The notes beneath the pieces are model-generated. The model had not been told where the DNA came from and did no database searches. It saw only the letters and a program-made list of their open reading frames with translations. A DNA stretch of 64,000 nucleotides from Dyadobacter sp. CY326 (GTDB taxonomy: Bacteria; Bacteroidota; Bacteroidia; Cytophagales; Spirosomataceae): assembly GCF_021390515.1 (NCBI RefSeq), contig NZ_JAJUXI010000003.1:310001-374000 (forward strand), given 5' to 3'. Each line of letters begins with the position of its first letter. Positions within the stretch are counted from its first letter, which is position 1. Shown here piece by piece: positions 61,340 through 64,000 of this stretch. Made by a program: the position numbers and the translations under genes.

Positions 61340-62521
61340 TTACAACAACAATGCATCCACGCGGTGCGCCTGCACTTTGCCTTCGCACGGCGACCATGAA
61401 AATATGGTAAAACGCCCGTCCTGAGAGGCCACGAGTGCAATGGCATCACGCTGATCGAACACGAATTGCGCAGCCGAAAGATGCCGCGTGCCGCCTTGCT
61501 GCACCGGATGCAGCACCAAACCTTCATTCCCTATAACGGGCTCCGTTACCAGCATTTCCTCTACGGGCTGGCCACCCGCAGCGCGTCCGATCTTGGCTCC
61601 GAATGCAAGCAATTCGTAATTGTCATTAATGATCGTGGCGCCATCAACAGCAGTTAATCCAGCGAGGCCGGTGATGGCTGAGCTTAATTGTCCCTGCCAG
61701 GCAATCGGATTTGGGTCGGCGGTGTATCTGCGGTTCAGTTCGGCAAGTTCGGAAAAGGCCGGCTGAACGTGATAAGTGATCGGATGAATGATGGACTTGC
61801 GCCAGTCTTCCTTGCCATTGGGCACAACAAGCAAAATGCCTCCCCGCTCGTGTGCACGCATGGAAACCGCCAGTTGCACCAGAATATTCAGCGAATCGGT
61901 CCAGAGACTGGATGAAGCGAAGCCGATCATGGAATTGATCACAGAAGGACAATCGCGCGCCGTTCCGCTTTTTTCATCCACAATTTTAACCTGATCGCCT
62001 TTTAAAACCGCAACATTGACAAATTTGCCAAAACCGTCAACGCGGCGGTGTTTGATCACCAGCATGCCCGGCTCCACGACCTCCAAAACAAAGCATAATC
62101 CCGGAATAACGCGCGTGGTGCCCCATATCCGCAGCTCATCCCCTTCCATCCAGACGCCCAGGTGAATGCCCGACCGCTCAACAGCGGGCGCAAGCTTGGT
62201 CAAAATATTCGAAGTCAAAGAAAGTGTTTCACTAAAAATGAGCGGATGCTCAGCAGATTCCGGCGGAAGAAATGCGATGGAAACTTTGGGTGAACGGCCT
62301 TCCTCCCGGCGCAAGCTCGCCCAGAATGTGGTGTCAATGATCGTTTCAATGGTTTTTGCGTCCGGCTTAGGCGCTAGGTCGTGTTCGTAATGGCTGCTAA
62401 CCTGCTGATGATGACGCTGAAAATGGCTTTCAACAAGGCTTGCAACGGCCCGCGCCGCTTTGTATGTGGTCACCGGAACCGTGTCGCCGGCAAAGGTGTT
62501 GGAATCAAAGGTCTGAATCAT
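61340..62521 (-). CDS. DAC-like (diadenylate-cyclase-fold) putative sensor protein
   Basis: A 393-residue soluble protein. The C-terminal part (about residues 275-375) resembles the nucleotide-cyclase core of DisA/CdaA: LAGLTAVDGATIINDNYELLAFGAKI (Asp293-Gly294-Ala295) and QQGGTRHLSAAQFVFDQRDAIALVASQDGRFTIFSW (Gly344-Thr345-Arg346-His347). The second Arg of the usual RHR motif is Leu348, so c-di-AMP synthesis is uncertain. The first 270 residues form a separate alpha/beta region (FVLEVVEPGMLVIKHRRV, GGILLVVPNG) of unknown role. The closest description is the DACNV group of predicted sensors. There is no signal or membrane helix. It is convergent with DNA polymerase IV. Confidence 0.72.
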   Translation of the reverse strand: MIQTFDSNTFAGDTVPVTTYKAARAVASLVESHFQRHHQQVSSHYEHDLAPKPDAKTIETIIDTTFWASLRREEGRSPKVSIAFLPPESAEHPLIFSETLSLTSNILTKLAPAVERSGIHLGVWMEGDELRIWGTTRVIPGLCFVLEVVEPGMLVIKHRRVDGFGKFVNVAVLKGDQVKIVDEKSGTARDCPSVINSMIGFASSSLWTDSLNILVQLAVSMRAHERGGILLVVPNGKEDWRKSIIHPITYHVQPAFSELAELNRRYTADPNPIAWQGQLSSAITGLAGLTAVDGATIINDNYELLAFGAKIGRAAGGQPVEEMLVTEPVIGNEGLVLHPVQQGGTRHLSAAQFVFDQRDAIALVASQDGRFTIFSWSPCEGKVQAHRVDALLL

Positions 62522-63262
62522 TGGGAACAGGCACTTAAAATTTTTTGGCAGATTTAGTCGTTCTCTTGGCAGCCAGCTGCCTGGACAGTGGCGGAGAAGT
62601 TAAGATAGCAACAAAGAGAAGTTATAAAAAGTTGGGAATTCCGGAACTGCGTATATTTTTTCACATACTCAAACTTTTTTTGGCCCAATGGTGAAACAGT
62701 TGTCGGTGATAATGAGCACTTTCAAAATTTTTTAGAATAAACGTTTTGCTCTTTTTACAATTTCTTGAAATCAGTTTCCAACCATTTTTAAAGTTTGCAC
62801 GTCGTATAAATCGAAGCTTGAGATTAGAGAAGTGATATTTCAGCCATGAAAATAAAACAGCGGTTTGAATGAATGATCTTGGAAAAAACATATCTTGCCT
62901 GCATCAAAATGCTCATATTGCGTGTATAGATACGGGAAATGATAATAATTACATTAAGTATTTACAAAATGCCGTAACAGGTTAATTACAAAATTTTTTA
63001 CAGCAGGCATATCGCATTACTATTCCCTCTTCGCTCCCTAAACACTTAAACGCAGAAAGCAGGACAATGCGTCCCCAGCAGATTCTTTGTGTTTAATAAA
63101 AATTGAAATCGCATTGCCGCTTGATAAATGATGCAAACGGATTTTCCGTCATCCAAAATATTGGTGCAATAATTGTTAAGTGACGGCGTGACTAAAAACA
63201 TAGATTTAAAACAGACAACTATCGGGTACACAATATACTCTACACTTTAAATTGTAAGATTG
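62522..63262. other. Long intergenic region, 741 bases, AT-rich
   Basis: No credible protein gene, tRNA, or intrinsic terminator was recognised on either strand. The sequence is visibly richer in A and T than the flanking genes, notably 62620-63000. It must contain the promoters of the DAC-like gene (minus) and the glycosyltransferase (plus). It may mark the edge of a polysaccharide gene region that continues to the right. Confidence 0.6.
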
Positions 63263-64000
63263 ATGAAAAGCATCTCGGTAGTGATTCCGAATTACAACGG
63301 AAAGCATTTGTTCGAAAAATATTTTGAGAGCAACTACAAGATCCTGAAAGGGCTTGGAACGAAGGTTCAAATCATCGTAGTGGATGATGCTTCCAGCGAC
63401 GATTCTATAGCTTATCTGGAGCAGCAATATGGAGATGAAATTACGATTATCCGGAAAGAAAAGAATTCAGGATTTTCACACACTTGCAACCTCGGCATCC
63501 AGAAAGCATCTAATGACCTGATATTCCTGCTAAACACAGACGTTACGCTGGAAGAAGGTTATTTCGAAAAGCTTTATAAATATTTCGAGCTTGAAGATAC
63601 ATTCGGTGTGATGGGCCGCATTATTGGCATGGAAGATGATAATATTCTCGATGCTGCACGCTCTCCGAAGATTCTGGGACGTAAAATAAAGCCCAGCAAT
63701 TTTTTCTATCTCAAAGATTCTGACACGCTTACGCCAACATTCTATTTGTCAGGTGCAATTGCATTAATGGACACAAGAAAGCTGAAAGCCATCAATGGTT
63801 TCAACGAAATGTTCAATCCCTATTACGGAGAAGATCAGGAAATGTCGATCCGTGCATGGAGATTGGGTTGGAAATGTTATTACGAGCACAATGCGGTTTG
63901 TCGTCACGAAGTTTCAGCAAGCACCAAAGGACACAAGGACAATTATTCGGTGAAAAGGATTTATTTCCGCAACCGTTATTATATGCATCACCTGCATTTG
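63263..64000 (+). CDS. Family 2 glycosyltransferase (3' partial)
   Basis: The frame is open to the right edge (246 codons visible), so the 3' end is missing. It is a cytoplasmic GT-A transferase that adds a sugar to a cell-surface glycan. Motifs: ISVVIPNYNGKHLFEKYFES at the N-terminus, IIVVDDASSDDSIAYLEQ, NSGFSHTCNLGIQKASNDLIFLLNTDVTLEEGYF (the metal-binding region, NTD), SGAIALMDTRKLKAINGFNEMFNPYYGEDQEMSIRAWRLGWKCYYEHNAVCRHEVSAS. The pattern is of rhamnosyltransferase/WbbL-like GT2 enzymes. The start at 63263 gives a normal N-terminus. It may begin a polysaccharide cluster. Confidence 0.9.
   Translation, partial: MKSISVVIPNYNGKHLFEKYFESNYKILKGLGTKVQIIVVDDASSDDSIAYLEQQYGDEITIIRKEKNSGFSHTCNLGIQKASNDLIFLLNTDVTLEEGYFEKLYKYFELEDTFGVMGRIIGMEDDNILDAARSPKILGRKIKPSNFFYLKDSDTLTPTFYLSGAIALMDTRKLKAINGFNEMFNPYYGEDQEMSIRAWRLGWKCYYEHNAVCRHEVSASTKGHKDNYSVKRIYFRNRYYMHHLHL

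Noticed and set aside
62661..62891. 76-codon frame in the long AT-rich spacer
   Set aside because: No homology-like motif, promoter element or plausible composition; likely chance.
62522..63262. Possible prophage or island boundary
   Set aside because: There are no integrase, tRNA, direct repeats or mobile genes; only the AT bias is seen.

Overview
The window comes from a Bacteroidota genome, most like a Cytophagales member of the Dyadobacter type (inferred from gene content, not from a database search). Supporting signs are two SusC/SusD outer-membrane pairs, a protease with a type IX secretion (T9SS) C-terminal domain, lipoproteins and Tat-exported enzymes, weak or absent Shine-Dalgarno sites, and several promoters of the Bacteroidota form TTTG-N19/20-TAnnTTTG. 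No rRNA, tRNA, CRISPR array or recognisable insertion sequence was found. Coding density is high.

Layout. 1-9.8 kb: a nutrient-uptake and catabolic block (SusC cut by the left edge, SusD, a beta-propeller/c-type cytochrome protein, and two tandem Tat-exported hydroxypyruvate-isomerase-like TIM barrels). 9.8-16.5 kb: a DKNYY protein, a glycosyltransferase broken by one in-frame TAG, a TPR protein and gyrA. 16.7-21.2 kb: a GntP permease, RidA-like protein, D-threonine aldolase-like PLP enzyme and M19 dipeptidase, which look like a D-amino-acid salvage operon; it is interrupted by arrays of an 8-bp repeat that also occur at 4.7-5.1 kb. 21.4-27.7 kb: small stress and regulatory genes, a fused trehalose-6-phosphate synthase/phosphatase, a divergent membrane TPR-LuxR regulator, and a 52-codon secreted-peptide gene with its own -7 element and terminator. 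27.8-34 kb: a TetR-TolC-HlyD-RND efflux operon with a matching operator before tetR and before tolC. 34-50 kb: mixed single genes (DinB-fold proteins, an MFS transporter, a glycosidase, SRPBCC proteins, an esterase, a GMC oxidoreductase, KTSC, SYLF, Dps, P450, a Na+/H+ antiporter). 50-57 kb: a 5'-nucleotidase split into two genes, and a second SusC/SusD pair with an unusual Pro/Thr-rich SusC leader. 57-64 kb: a secreted M43 protease, DNA polymerase IV, a diadenylate-cyclase-like (DAC-like) sensor protein, and a glycosyltransferase cut by the right edge.

Main points for a second look: the octamer repeat family with its GC-rich core; several hairpins that hold the stop codon of the upstream gene in the loop; an orphan intrinsic terminator and two perfect palindromes between the trehalose gene and its divergent regulator; the 52-codon secreted peptide; the DAC-like protein with an altered RHR motif; and the TetR operator pair.
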